From Paenactinomyces guangxiensis (GTDB taxonomy: Bacteria > Bacillota > Bacilli > Thermoactinomycetales > Thermoactinomycetaceae): a stretch of 64,000 bases of DNA. The stretch is taken from contig NZ_JAECVR010000001.1 of the NCBI RefSeq assembly GCF_016055185.1, positions 48,345 to 112,344 on the forward strand, read 5' to 3'. This document shows, piece by piece, positions 44,834 to 53,866 of the stretch. The position numbers and the translations under genes are program-made. The number at the start of each line of letters is the position of its first letter. The first letter of the stretch is position 1. The notes under the pieces were generated by a model. That model made no database searches. It was not told where the DNA came from and was given only the letters and a program-made list of their open reading frames with translations.

Positions 44834-45778
44834 TTATAACCTTTTACGCATCACATGGAATTGGCGCGTAAAGTGAAAACCGGTCTTTTTGTATAAATAA
44901 CCCGCCGGGCTTTCTTCGCCGGTCCACAAAAACCAGGCCCCATGCAATCCTTCCGCCCGCATGGCTGCCAGAGCGTCAGTGAGCAAAATTTTGCCCAGCC
45001 CTTTTCCCTGCTGCCCGGGGTCGACCCCAAAGGGACCGAAACGCTCCGGCACTCCTTCATAGCCGCCGTACAGGCAAAAGCCGACAATTTGATTCTGGTG
45101 CTTTGCCACCCGAATGCGTTCCAAGGGCAATCCCTGCAAGATTCCTTCACGAATCGCCCGTCCCCAATCCGGGTTAAATACTTCCGTAGCAAACCGGATC
45201 AATCGGTACAGGTCACCGTCCCTTACCTGTTCAAACGTGTAACCTTCCTTGATTCGCCTGTCCTTTAACGCCTTCACTTCTTCCGGGATCATAAACCCGA
45301 CAAGCGAGCGGTCCATCGCGACCGGGGAGTATTGCACACGGAAGCCAAGCTTTTGTAAAAAGGAATAACCATCCGGATACGCCTCTTTATCCATTCCGGG
45401 CAAAATGTAGTTGGGAGCGTAGGAAGCGAAAAATACCTGTTTTCGGCCGGCCTTATGCAGAAATTGAAAAGCCTCGTTGAAAAGTTGTTTCCCTACTCCC
45501 TGGTTCCGATAGGATTCGGCGACAAAGAAGAAAGGAATCCATCCGTTTTCCGGTTCCAAATTGGTTCCGTGCATGGGGAGGCACCGGCGAACTGCATAAA
45601 CACATCCAATAAGCTGCTCCCCATCAAATGCCAGGCGAAGCCCTTCCGGATCGAAATTGGCGTCCAACAGGACAAGATTGCGAAACCGCTTCGGTGTAAT
45701 GGGGTCCCTGGGCAAACACCGGTTCCATAGGCGAACGATTTCAATTTCATCTGATGGCAAGTAATGTCTGTACTCCAT
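44834..45778 (-). CDS. Double-domain GNAT acetyltransferase
   Basis: A 314-residue protein with two GNAT folds. The first has FFFVAESYRNQGVGKQLFNE (acetyl-CoA loop R-x-x-G-x-G) at about residues 85-105; the second has FGVDPGQQGKGLGKILLTDA near residue 250. The ATG at 45776-45778 follows AGAGGAGGG; an upstream extension has no ribosome site. It lies 28 bases before the sugar-binding protein gene and is probably the first gene of that operon. Its substrate, perhaps an amino sugar or glycosamine, is unknown. Confidence 0.8.
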   Translation of the reverse strand: MEYRHYLPSDEIEIVRLWNRCLPRDPITPKRFRNLVLLDANFDPEGLRLAFDGEQLIGCVYAVRRCLPMHGTNLEPENGWIPFFFVAESYRNQGVGKQLFNEAFQFLHKAGRKQVFFASYAPNYILPGMDKEAYPDGYSFLQKLGFRVQYSPVAMDRSLVGFMIPEEVKALKDRRIKEGYTFEQVRDGDLYRLIRFATEVFNPDWGRAIREGILQGLPLERIRVAKHQNQIVGFCLYGGYEGVPERFGPFGVDPGQQGKGLGKILLTDALAAMRAEGLHGAWFLWTGEESPAGYLYKKTGFHFTRQFHVMRKRL

Positions 45779-46307
45779 TCCCGTATACTCCCTCCTCTTT
45801 TTGCTTGTCTTTTTCACCTTTTTGGATACTGTTACAGAAAAAAGGAAGGGAAACCGCTTACACAAATCCGGGAGGGTTGGTGTCGAATTTTGCAAGAAAA
45901 TATGCGGCCGCAAAACCCTGCATTTTCTGTGAGAGTGTGTGTCAGTGTGGGGAAGGCAGAATTCTGTCTCGCTCCCGATTGGCGCCCTGCGAGGAAGCAA
46001 AAGTGGCCGATCCAAAAACTGCACTACAAGGGGAGCAGGTATTAGGCAGGGAAGCGGGGGGCAAAGAAGAGTTTGCTCCCTTTTTCCCTTATTCCGATTT
46101 TCCGCTCGGTCGGCCTCAAAAAGGCCTCTCCCCGGATTTCTGCTCCCCCCGCATTATTCAAACTTTCATCCCAAGGTTGTGACGGCCAGTCATGAGGGTT
46201 TTCTGTGAGATCGACGGTTATGAACATTGGCATCTGTACTTTATACTGTATACTGTACTTTGAATGTTGGGGAAAGCTTTTCTGCTTTTTTAGGAACTCC
46301 CTTTGCA
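45779..46307. other. Long upstream region of the sugar operon
   Basis: This 529-bp gap between the GntR gene and the GNAT gene must contain the operon promoter. It holds a cre-like site (45848-45863), and direct repeats ATACTGT ATACTGT at about 46240-46256 that could be a regulator site. Open frames in it lack ribosome sites and I do not believe them. Confidence 0.4.
45848..45863 (-). promoter_or_regulatory. Candidate CcpA cre site
   Basis: GTGTAAGCGGTTTCCC on the minus strand agrees with the catabolite-responsive element consensus (TGWAARCG core and T-rich second half) except at the last position. It lies 70 bases before the GNAT gene, suggesting glucose repression of the sugar operon. Confidence 0.5.
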
Positions 46308-47039
46308 TCAGCGCACCAATTCAGCATAGAGCTTGTAACGGTCACCTCGATAGGAGGATTGGACAAATTCGATGGGCGAGCGGTTTTCGTCATAAGTGAT
46401 TCGCTCGGTCCGCAGCACCGGCACGCCCTCTCTGATCTGTAAAAGCTCCCTCTCCCGCGGCGACGGCATCCCCACCTCAATAGTCTGTGAAGCATAGGAA
46501 ATCGTAATTCCGTAATAGTGTTCCAAAAACTGATACAACGACTGATCATGAAGATCCTGCTGTCTGAGTTCGGGAAATTGTGAGAGCGGCAAATGAGAAG
46601 TTTCAATGGCCATCGGTTTATCATCAGCTAAGCGCAACCGGGTGATTGAGATAATGGAACCGCCTTTAATTTGCAACGTGTCCTCCAGCTTGGGAGTCAC
46701 ATCTTCAACATTGACGTGGATCAGGCGTGCTCCGGGCTTCATTCCCCGGCTCCTCATATCTTCACTAAAACTGGTCAACTTCAACAATCCCTGATTAATC
46801 TTCGGCTCGGCCACAAAGGTTCCTTTTCCTTTTTCCCGCACAAGTTTCCCTTCGTTAACCAGTTCCAGCAGAGCCTGGCGAACCGTCATCCGGCTGATTT
46901 CAAATTGTTCACTCAATTCTCGTTCAGAGGGAATAGCATCTCCCGGCCGTAACTCTCCACGTTCAATCTGCTCGGTCAACCATTGTTTCAGCTGATAGTA
47001 AAGGGGGATTGGAATATTTTTGTTTAATACAGGTTTCAT
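46308..47039 (-). CDS. GntR/HutC family regulator with UTRA domain (NagR-like)
   Basis: A 243-residue transcription factor. The N-terminal winged helix shows YYQLKQWLTEQIERGELRPG and the recognition helix SRMTVRQALLELVNEGKLVR; residues about 75-240 form a UTRA effector domain (SFSEDMRSRGMKPG, VLRTERITYDENRSPIEFV). The best-known relatives (NagR/YvoA, DasR) respond to phosphorylated amino sugars. The adjacent deacetylase, transporter and GlcNAc-kinase stub fit this role. A candidate operator lies upstream at 47135. Confidence 0.88.
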   Translation of the reverse strand: MKPVLNKNIPIPLYYQLKQWLTEQIERGELRPGDAIPSERELSEQFEISRMTVRQALLELVNEGKLVREKGKGTFVAEPKINQGLLKLTSFSEDMRSRGMKPGARLIHVNVEDVTPKLEDTLQIKGGSIISITRLRLADDKPMAIETSHLPLSQFPELRQQDLHDQSLYQFLEHYYGITISYASQTIEVGMPSPRERELLQIREGVPVLRTERITYDENRSPIEFVQSSYRGDRYKLYAELVR

Positions 47040-47134
47040 GAAGAATAATTCCTCTCTTTCACACTTCCAAAGACTGAATTTGTACAGGGGTTCAGGAGGT
47101 TATCTCCACCTTTCAATCTTTCTTTTCAATAACA

Positions 47135-47149
47135 GAATGATAGACAACT
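47135..47149. promoter_or_regulatory. Candidate NagR-type operator
   Basis: GAATGATAGACAACT resembles the ATAGACAACT-type dre sites I recall for NagR/YvoA of Bacillus. It lies about 95 bases before the GntR start, between that gene and the divergent kinase stub, where one site could control both. Confidence 0.4.
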
Positions 47150-47276
47150 ATATATCTAAATAATCTTCGTCAACTTTTCATTAAATCCCTCCTTGTTTAA
47201 AAATCATAATTTGTTACACCCCAGCAATAATCATAGAAACATTTGAGTATATTTAAAGGAGAGACAAATTAGGGAA

Positions 47277-47360
47277 ATGGCTATTCATGCCGGGATTGAT
47301 GGAGGAGGATCAAAAACCGGGGGGTGGAACATTGTAGAACAGGTGGAAGGACGTGAATGA
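47277..47360 (+). pseudogene. 5' stub of an N-acetylglucosamine kinase-like gene (BadF/BadG family)
   Basis: ATG at 47277 with AAAGGAGAG upstream starts MAIHAGIDGGGSKTGGW. IDGGGSKT is the phosphate-1 loop of the BadF/BadG/GlcNAc-kinase ATPase family (normally D-G-G-G-T-K-T). After 27 codons the frame stops at TGA and no more kinase sequence follows before the tRNA gene. It is the divergent partner of the GntR gene and indicates a lost amino-sugar kinase. Confidence 0.55.
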
Positions 47361-47428
47361 TACCATGGTTCAGAACTTTCTATCCGTATATTTTTTGCAA
47401 TTGCTCACATAATAAAAATGCAAGCCGA

Positions 47429-47503
47429 TGGGGAGTAGCCAAGCGGTAAGGCAACGGACTTTGACTCCGTGATGCGTAGGTTCGAGTCCTGCCTCCCCAG
47501 CCA
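47429..47503 (+). tRNA. tRNA-Gln (anticodon UUG)
   Basis: A 75-base cloverleaf starting TGGGGAG and ending CTCCCCAGCCA with encoded CCA. The anticodon stem ACGGA/TCCGT holds CTTTGAC, anticodon TTG, and the T arm contains GTTCGAGTC. The leading U paired with A is typical of bacterial tRNA-Gln. Confidence 0.97.
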
Positions 47504-47523
47504 AAACCCCCTGAATAATTGAA

Positions 47524-47548
47524 CCCGGTCTCCGGCCGGGATATTTTA
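47524..47548 (+). terminator. Probable terminator of tRNA-Gln
   Basis: CCCGG and CCGGG around a seven-base loop followed by ATATTTTATT, 20 bases after the tRNA. Confidence 0.5.
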
Positions 47549-47551
47549 TTA

Positions 47552-47588
47552 TAAAAAAGCAGCTTCGCACGGGGAAGCCGCTTTTTTG
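47552..47588 (-). terminator. Terminator of the TerC-family gene
   Basis: On the minus strand GCGGCTTC and GAAGCTGC enclose seven bases and are followed by TTTTTT, just after the stop at 47591. Confidence 0.85.
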
Positions 47589-47590
47589 AG

Positions 47591-48265
47591 TTAAGCTGTT
47601 TTTTGGTTGGCTATACTCTTTTTTAATGCAACCCCGACAACGACAACCACGATGGCCAATACAATCGGGATCGCAGTTACCAGAGTATCCTGTCCATGCA
47701 AAAGATACTTCTCTATGATAGGATCTTCTACAATAAGCTGGCCGGCAGTATAGCCGAGGATGGCTGAACCGATATATACAAGCCAGGGCAGCTTATTCAA
47801 CAGGGTGGCAATCAATCTGCTGCCCCACATGATGATTGGAATGCTGAGCGCCAATCCGAACAGGACGAGAAAAATATTCCCATGTGCCGCTCCGGCCACT
47901 GCCAGCACATTATCAAGGCTCATTACCACATCGGCCACAACAATGGTTTTAATGGCGCTGCGCATGCTTTTACCTGTAGAAACATGCGTATTTTCTTCTT
48001 CCTCCAAAAGCAGCTTTACTGCAATCCACAAGAGCAACATGCCGCCAAGGGTCATCAAGAGAGGAATCTTCAACAAGTATGTAGCGATAGCTGTTAAGGA
48101 GGCCCTTAAGAGAACTGCCGCTCCGGCACCAAATAATATTGCTTTTTTCCGCTGGTTTGGGGGCAGGTTGCGGGCTGCCATGCCAATCACCACAGCATTA
48201 TCCCCACTGAGAATGATATCCAGGATGATGATGTTAAAAAAGCCGATCCAAAAGTGTGTATCCAT
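47591..48265 (-). CDS. TerC/YjbE family integral membrane protein
   Basis: A 224-residue membrane protein with about seven helices. The acidic in-membrane motifs DIILSGDNAVVIGMA and DVVMSLDNVLAVAG are the two half-repeats typical of TerC proteins. The YjbE/YkoY subgroup exports manganese or loads metal into secreted enzymes. Single gene; I saw no yybP-ykoY (manganese) riboswitch in its short upstream region. Confidence 0.88.
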   Translation of the reverse strand: MDTHFWIGFFNIIILDIILSGDNAVVIGMAARNLPPNQRKKAILFGAGAAVLLRASLTAIATYLLKIPLLMTLGGMLLLWIAVKLLLEEEENTHVSTGKSMRSAIKTIVVADVVMSLDNVLAVAGAAHGNIFLVLFGLALSIPIIMWGSRLIATLLNKLPWLVYIGSAILGYTAGQLIVEDPIIEKYLLHGQDTLVTAIPIVLAIVVVVVGVALKKSIANQKTA

Positions 48266-48390
48266 GCTATAACCCCTTTTTCATACTAAAACGGACTCGC
48301 AAAACCTCACTTTTTTACGATAACATAGAAGAAGCTCCCACTTGATAAAGTGCTCCTTAAAAATAACCAATTGCAAAAGGCGGGAACAAC

Positions 48391-48729
48391 ATGACTGATG
48401 AACAGATTACCGAACAGCTATCCCAATTGCCGGGGTGGCAGCGGGAAAAAGACGCGATCACCAAAACATTCCGTTTTTCTACTTATATGGACGGGATCCG
48501 GTTTGTCCAACAAGTGGCCGAACAAGCGGAGAAGCTAAACCATCATCCCGATCTTCATATCGGTTACTGTGTCGTTACGGTCTCTTCAACCACCCATGAT
48601 TCCGGGGGCATCACTTACAAAGACTTTACCCTCGCCAGACAAATAGAAACCCGGAAACGGCTTATGACCGGAACAGATGGCGAATCACTGACACCGTCAA
48701 ATTGGGGACAATCTCCATGGAGTAAGTGA
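48391..48729 (+). CDS. Pterin-4a-carbinolamine dehydratase
   Basis: A 112-residue enzyme that recycles hydroxylated tetrahydropterin. The catalytic motif is in AEKLNHHPDLHIGYCVV, with the substrate-binding DSGGITYKDFTLARQIE end. It runs about 14 residues past the normal C-terminus, and its last 68 bases overlap the rocB 3' end on the other strand. The tail (DGESLTPSNWGQSPWSK) is therefore probably translated by loss of the original stop. Confidence 0.88.
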   Translation: MTDEQITEQLSQLPGWQREKDAITKTFRFSTYMDGIRFVQQVAEQAEKLNHHPDLHIGYCVVTVSSTTHDSGGITYKDFTLARQIETRKRLMTGTDGESLTPSNWGQSPWSK

Positions 48730-50314
48730 TTTCCACCCGTTCCCACTGCTTGTGTGCCCCTTTGCCATAAGGTCCGATATTGATGACCGGTACATCCAGC
48801 TTACGGATCGCTTCCATATCCATCTGCTGCTTCATGCCCCATGCGGGCATATTTTTTTCAAACGCTTGCATATCTTTTTCGTCATCGCTGATCGCCACAA
48901 AGCTCATATCTGAGATATAGGGGAAAAACTTTCGCACCTGTATCGGCTGTTCACAGTTGGGCTGAATCTCATTCACTCCCTGGTTGACAGCCTCGATCAA
49001 GCGGTTATCTCTGTGGTCCGCTTCGGAAAGAACCACTCTCGGAATGTAAGAGGAGGCATAAAACAAAATGATTGCCGGTTCTGAGTCTCCTCCCCATTCC
49101 CACAATTCTTCAACCAGACGCCGGGAATAATTGCGGAGATCCAGGTTTTCTTCATTGAGCACATTCATGGAGAATTGAAGCATCTTTTGTTCAAACTCCG
49201 TCCCAAACTGTTCCCGGCAACGCTGATAAAACTCGTCATACGTATACACCCGCGGTTCAACCTCAATCGGCTGGTAGGGATGGCCGCTCAATTCGCAGTA
49301 ACAGCGGTAGCGGGTCTGAAACTTGGAGATCGCTACTTCAAACGCTGTGGTGGCCGTCTCCTTCAATCTTTGCAGAACATCCTGGGGGGACCAGCTGTGC
49401 ACGAAAACATTATAATAGACAAAGGCTGTCCGGGGCGTTTGTACATCGTAATGCGGCTTCAAATCCGTCTGCTTGAGTGATACGGGGGGCAATGTTACTT
49501 CACCAAACATTTCATCACAAAGATCGGTATTGTAATCCAGGCGGGAGGTCAGTTCCGAAACCAGCAGATTAGGATCAAACCCTTCAAATGCCTGGCCTAC
49601 ATGCGTTTCTTTTCCCACCACAAAAAAAGCGGGCAATAGTTTTCCGACTGTCCCCAGATAAACATAGCGATGAGGGTCATCATCATACCGGGGAGCTGTA
49701 TAATCGGAGTTGATCGCGGCGATAAACTGTAAATTCTCTTCCCGGGCAAATTGATCTATATCAGCCAGCGCCGATAAAATACCGCGTGAATTATTTTCTT
49801 CATCACAGGTGATCGCCAGCAGAAGGTTACCGTCCAGCTCGTCGCGGTGATCGGAAAAATAGCGCAGAATCGCAAGGTGGCTCGCCACTCCGCTTTTCAT
49901 ATCCACGATCCCGCGTCCCCCTAACCAGTTCCCGGATGCAATATCTGCTCTGACCGATGCGGGAATCCGGCTTTTTTTCCACAGATCAACCAACTCATCG
50001 GGGAAAAAAGCATATCGTTTCCATTTTCCATAGTCTTCTACACCCACCGTATCCATATGCCCCATGAGGATGACCGTTTCATTATTCATCGGGTTGGCAC
50101 CTTTGACCAGCGCCAGCACATTGTACCGTTCATGCTCATCCTGACGGGTAGGCAGGAGTTTCAGATCATGGGGATGCTCTTTAAAATAGGGGAATTGCTG
50201 AAGGATCTCATAAATTTGATAGGCCATGTCCCGTTCCCCAATCGTCCCGACAATGCTCGGGTGCTGAACAAGTAGTTTCGTCAGCTGCATGACTTCTTCT
50301 TGAAATCGAATCAA
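48662..50314 (-). CDS. rocB: RocB-like M20 family peptidase
   Basis: A 550-residue M20/M25/M40 zinc metallopeptidase-type protein of the RocB family, long linked to arginine use in Bacillus though its reaction is not established. Metal ligands appear in VILMGHMDTVGVEDYG, WLGGRGIVDMKSGVA and ITCDEENNSRG. The long insertion and KFFPYISDMSFVAISDDE stretch distinguish RocB from typical M20 peptidases. Its 3' end overlaps the convergent dehydratase gene. The other roc genes are not in this window. Confidence 0.88.
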   Translation of the reverse strand: MIRFQEEVMQLTKLLVQHPSIVGTIGERDMAYQIYEILQQFPYFKEHPHDLKLLPTRQDEHERYNVLALVKGANPMNNETVILMGHMDTVGVEDYGKWKRYAFFPDELVDLWKKSRIPASVRADIASGNWLGGRGIVDMKSGVASHLAILRYFSDHRDELDGNLLLAITCDEENNSRGILSALADIDQFAREENLQFIAAINSDYTAPRYDDDPHRYVYLGTVGKLLPAFFVVGKETHVGQAFEGFDPNLLVSELTSRLDYNTDLCDEMFGEVTLPPVSLKQTDLKPHYDVQTPRTAFVYYNVFVHSWSPQDVLQRLKETATTAFEVAISKFQTRYRCYCELSGHPYQPIEVEPRVYTYDEFYQRCREQFGTEFEQKMLQFSMNVLNEENLDLRNYSRRLVEELWEWGGDSEPAIILFYASSYIPRVVLSEADHRDNRLIEAVNQGVNEIQPNCEQPIQVRKFFPYISDMSFVAISDDEKDMQAFEKNMPAWGMKQQMDMEAIRKLDVPVINIGPYGKGAHKQWERVEITYSMEIVPNLTVSVIRHLFRS

Positions 50315-50342
50315 CCTGGACCCTCCTCATCCCATTGTGACA

Positions 50343-51545
50343 TTAGAAATAAGAGAATTCCTCTTCATTCCGATCCGGAGATAGATCAATGATCTCTGTA
50401 CCTTCCACAGCTTCCCGAATTAAACGCGCAGTATCCAGTTTCGCCTCCTGCCTGGCCGCCACTTCCCGATCCGGTTTTGTTTTTGGCGCTTTCGGCAAAA
50501 AGACCGTGCAACAATCTTCATAAGGGAGAATCGAAGTTTCATAAGTGCCAATTCGCTTTGCAATCGCCATGATTTCCTGTTTGTCCATACCGATAACCGG
50601 CCTGAGCACGGGAATTTGCACCACTTCATTAATCGCATTCATGCTTTCCAGTGTCTGGCTGGCCACTTGTCCCAGGCTCTCTCCTGTTACCAGGGCCAGG
50701 GCTTTGTGTTTTCTGGCCAGCTCTTGAGAGATTCGTAACATTATTCTACGCATCACCGTAATTGAATAGGACTCATAACAATGTTTGTTAATCTCTGTTT
50801 GAATTTCGGTAAACGGCACCACATGAAGGCGAATCCGCCCCCCGAAGCGGGTGAGAATTTGCGCCAGGTCAATCACTTTTTGCTTCGCCCGCTCACTGGT
50901 AAACGGATAGCTGTGGAAGTGGACCGCCTGAAGTTCCACCCCTCGTTTTAAAGCCAGATAACCTGCAACCGGGCTGTCAATCCCACCGGACAAGAGAAGC
51001 ATGACCCGTCCGCTGGAACCGACCGGCAAACCGCCGGGCCCCGGGATATCGTTACCGTATACATAAGAATACTTTCCTCTCACTTCAACATGCACAATCA
51101 GATCAGGATTGTGCACATCCACTTTTAACTGTGGGGAGTGAGCCAAAATATATCCGCCGATGCGACGGTTCATCTCCTGAGACCCAATCGGAAACCGTTT
51201 ATCCGCCCGTTTGCTGTTTACTTTAAATGTCCGCACCTCGGGCCCCTGGCTTTCAGCAAGTTCAAGAGCAGCTTTCTGGATCAACTCAATCTCTGAGTCA
51301 AGACGAACAGCCGGACTAAATCCGACCAGGCCAAATACTTCGGAGAGTTCCTGAATCATCGGTTCAATCGCCTGATCATTAAATTCGACAAAGATCCGGC
51401 CACGCATTTTGGTTACGGAAACTCCTGTGAATTTTTCCAGCTTCGCGCGTATATTATTAACGAGCCTGTCTTCAAAGTCTGCTTTATTTTTCCCTTTTAA
51501 GGCCAGTTCTCCATAACGGAGCAAAATACAATTGCTTTTCATCAT
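50343..51545 (-). CDS. thiI: tRNA uracil 4-sulfurtransferase ThiI
   Basis: A 400-residue enzyme that makes 4-thiouridine at position 8 of tRNA and helps thiamine synthesis. It has an N-terminal ferredoxin-like and THUMP region (residues 1-165) and a PP-loop ATPase with LLSGGIDSPVAGYLALKRG. The C-terminal rhodanese domain of E. coli ThiI is absent, as in Bacillus. Its start overlaps the nifZ stop, so the desulfurase and ThiI are coupled. Confidence 0.93.
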   Translation of the reverse strand: MMKSNCILLRYGELALKGKNKADFEDRLVNNIRAKLEKFTGVSVTKMRGRIFVEFNDQAIEPMIQELSEVFGLVGFSPAVRLDSEIELIQKAALELAESQGPEVRTFKVNSKRADKRFPIGSQEMNRRIGGYILAHSPQLKVDVHNPDLIVHVEVRGKYSYVYGNDIPGPGGLPVGSSGRVMLLLSGGIDSPVAGYLALKRGVELQAVHFHSYPFTSERAKQKVIDLAQILTRFGGRIRLHVVPFTEIQTEINKHCYESYSITVMRRIMLRISQELARKHKALALVTGESLGQVASQTLESMNAINEVVQIPVLRPVIGMDKQEIMAIAKRIGTYETSILPYEDCCTVFLPKAPKTKPDREVAARQEAKLDTARLIREAVEGTEIIDLSPDRNEEEFSYF

Positions 51546-52702
51546 TTACGCACCTTCATTACCTGTTGGTATTGCGGAACCACACGAAGTAACACATCTG
51601 CACAATGGTCAATATCTGCCGCCTTGGTCTGAAAGCCCATACTGATGCGAATGGAACTAACCGCTTCGTCGTTATTTAAACCCATCGCTTTTAACACCCG
51701 GCTTGGTACTTCGGCTCTTGATGAACAAGCAGATTTACTGGATACAAACAGATTCTCCTTCTCTAAAGCATGCACGAGTACCTCCGATTTTAAGCCGGCA
51801 AAAGACAGATTGACAATATAGGGAGCGCCCCCTTCAGGTGTCAGATCCCCATTGGCGCGCATCGGATGGAGTGAGTCCTTTAGTCTCGCCAGCAAAGTCT
51901 CTTTCCAGACCTCACAGTTCTGCAAAAACTGTGAGCGTTTCTGCTGTGCCAGCACGATAGCTTTGGCCAAACCGGCAATTCCCGGCACGTTATATGTACC
52001 TGAGCGGATTCCGCCTTCTTGCCCCCCTCCGGCCAGCAATGGAGCGAGAGTGATATTTTTACGCTTGTAAAGGGCGCCGACTCCTTTGGGGCCATGAAAT
52101 TTATGGGCAGAGAGGGAAAGCAGGTCAACGTGGGCCTGCGCGGGCAACAGGGGAATTTTGGCAAATGACTGCACCGCATCCACATGGAAGGTTACTTTAG
52201 GATATTTTTTCAGGCGCCGTCCAATTTCTTCGATCGGTTGGATTGTACCCACTTCGTTATTGACATGCAGGACGGAAACGAGTACGGTTTCCTCTGTAAT
52301 CGCCTTTTCAACCTCTTCCGGATCGACTCTGCCAAGTGAGTCAACAGGAAGATAGGTAACCTGACAGCCCCTTTTCTTTAACTGTTGAAACACCTCATAA
52401 ACTGAAGCATGCTCTGCCTCTGTTGTGATCAGATGTTTTTTCCGCTCCGGATTGCGCTCAGCAACTCCTTTGATCGCCAGGTTATTCGCTTCGGTTCCAC
52501 CCGAAGTGAAAATAATTTCATGCGGGGTACATCCGAGGGTTTGGGCAACCACTTTGCGCGCTTGTTCGACAAGGCGCTCAGCTTTCATCCCCAGTCCGTG
52601 CAAAGAGGAAGGGTTCCCGTATACCTGTTTCATGACATCACTCATCACCTCGATCACTTCCGGATCGGTTGGTGTTGTCGCACTATTATCCAAGTAGATC
52701 AA
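51542..52702 (-). CDS. nifZ: Cysteine desulfurase (NifZ/IscS type) coupled to ThiI
   Basis: A 386-residue PLP enzyme that takes sulfur from cysteine for transfer to ThiI. The PLP lysine is in LSAHKFHGPKGVGAL, the active-site cysteine loop is SSKSACSSRAEVPS, and YLDNSATTP opens the protein. The stop overlaps the thiI start by four bases, the pairing known as nifZ-thiI in Bacillus. Confidence 0.92.
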   Translation of the reverse strand: MIYLDNSATTPTDPEVIEVMSDVMKQVYGNPSSLHGLGMKAERLVEQARKVVAQTLGCTPHEIIFTSGGTEANNLAIKGVAERNPERKKHLITTEAEHASVYEVFQQLKKRGCQVTYLPVDSLGRVDPEEVEKAITEETVLVSVLHVNNEVGTIQPIEEIGRRLKKYPKVTFHVDAVQSFAKIPLLPAQAHVDLLSLSAHKFHGPKGVGALYKRKNITLAPLLAGGGQEGGIRSGTYNVPGIAGLAKAIVLAQQKRSQFLQNCEVWKETLLARLKDSLHPMRANGDLTPEGGAPYIVNLSFAGLKSEVLVHALEKENLFVSSKSACSSRAEVPSRVLKAMGLNNDEAVSSIRISMGFQTKAADIDHCADVLLRVVPQYQQVMKVRK

Positions 52703-52749
52703 GCCTGTCTGCCCCCTTTCTTCTCATCAATAACTTCACCATTCTAACA

Positions 52750-52783
52750 TAAAACAAAACACCTGACATCGTTTGCAGGTGTT
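52750..52783 (-). terminator. Terminator of the maltodextrin operon
   Basis: On the minus strand ACACCTG and CAGGTGT enclose ten bases and are followed by TTTGTTTT, right at the lacI stop codon. Confidence 0.85.
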
Positions 52784-53799
52784 TATTTTCGCTTACTCGA
52801 CCGGCGGACGATCAATTCGGATGCCAGGACGATCTCTTTTTTAGTATGCGCTTTTTCAGGGTCGGCCAGTACATTTAACAGAAGTTCCATCGCTTCCATT
52901 CCCAGTTCGTATGCGAGAATTTTCACACTGGTAAGCGGCGGGTTGATAAACGACATGAGGGGGGAGTCGTTAAAGCCCACAATCCCAAAGTTGGATGGGA
53001 CCTCCAATCCCTGATGTTCGGCAAATTGTAACGCCCCGAGCGCGAACAGGTCATCTGCGGCCATCACTGCGTCAAACTCCATCCCTGACTCCCACAGACG
53101 GCACAGGGTCCGGAAACCTCCATCAATCGAGAAATCAGCATAAACAATGCGTTCAGGGACAACAGGCATATTTTGTTCCATCAGTGCCTGTTTATAACCG
53201 TTGACCCGGTCCAGACTGACAACCAGATTGGCATCCCCGCTGACAAAAGCGATTTTTTCATATCCCTGTTTGAGCAAGTGTTGCGTAGCCAGCCTGGCCG
53301 CCTGAACATTATCATTATTGACTGACAGCACCGGCTTCTCAACATTTCTCCCGATCAGAACAAACGGCACATTTTCTTCGATTAAAGCAGAAATCAGCGG
53401 ATCTTTGAGGCGCGAACTGGATACGATTAACCCGTCGACCCGCCGTTCCCTGATCAATTGCAAGCATTTCTCCTTCTCCTCTTCCGCATTGCGGCTGATC
53501 GATAGGAGAATATTATAGTCCCGGGTCTGGGCAATGGTTGACATACCGCGCATCAATTCAGAAAAAAAAGGATTGGAAAAAGCCTGACCTGCCTCGCGGG
53601 CAATGGTAAACCCGATGGTACGCGTATTGCTTCGCGCCAAACTTCGGGCGATGGCATTGGGAACATAGTTGAGAGTTTCCATCGCTTGATGAACACGCTT
53701 TTTTGTTTCTAAACTGATGCGATTGCTTCCGGCGATGACCCGCGAAACCGTCGACGGGGAAACATTCGCTAATTTTGCAACGTCCTTAATAGTAGCCAT
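52783..53799 (-). CDS. LacI family repressor of the maltodextrin operon (MalR-like)
   Basis: A 338-residue regulator. MATIKDVAKLANVSPSTVSR is the HTH, with the hinge helix NAIARSLARSNTRTIGF, then a periplasmic-binding-protein-type effector domain (DGLIVSSSRLKDP, VMAADDLFALGAL, VGFNDSPLMSFINPPLTSV). The ATG at 53797-53799 follows AAAGGAG. It is last in the malE-F-G-GH13-GH15 operon, and its likely operators lie upstream of malE. Confidence 0.9.
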   Translation of the reverse strand: MATIKDVAKLANVSPSTVSRVIAGSNRISLETKKRVHQAMETLNYVPNAIARSLARSNTRTIGFTIAREAGQAFSNPFFSELMRGMSTIAQTRDYNILLSISRNAEEEKEKCLQLIRERRVDGLIVSSSRLKDPLISALIEENVPFVLIGRNVEKPVLSVNNDNVQAARLATQHLLKQGYEKIAFVSGDANLVVSLDRVNGYKQALMEQNMPVVPERIVYADFSIDGGFRTLCRLWESGMEFDAVMAADDLFALGALQFAEHQGLEVPSNFGIVGFNDSPLMSFINPPLTSVKILAYELGMEAMELLLNVLADPEKAHTKKEIVLASELIVRRSSKRK

Positions 53800-53866
53800 C
53801 ACTGAAAACTCCTTTGCCTGACGTGCAATTGGCTTCATTATACTCCAATTTGAACTTTTATATCGT

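Noticed and set aside
45780..46307. Several 60-140 codon frames in the sugar operon upstream region
   Set aside because: Overlapping in several phases, no ribosome sites, low-complexity translations.
48266..48390. Possible yybP-ykoY manganese riboswitch before the TerC-family gene
   Set aside because: The gap is too short and lacks the conserved loops.
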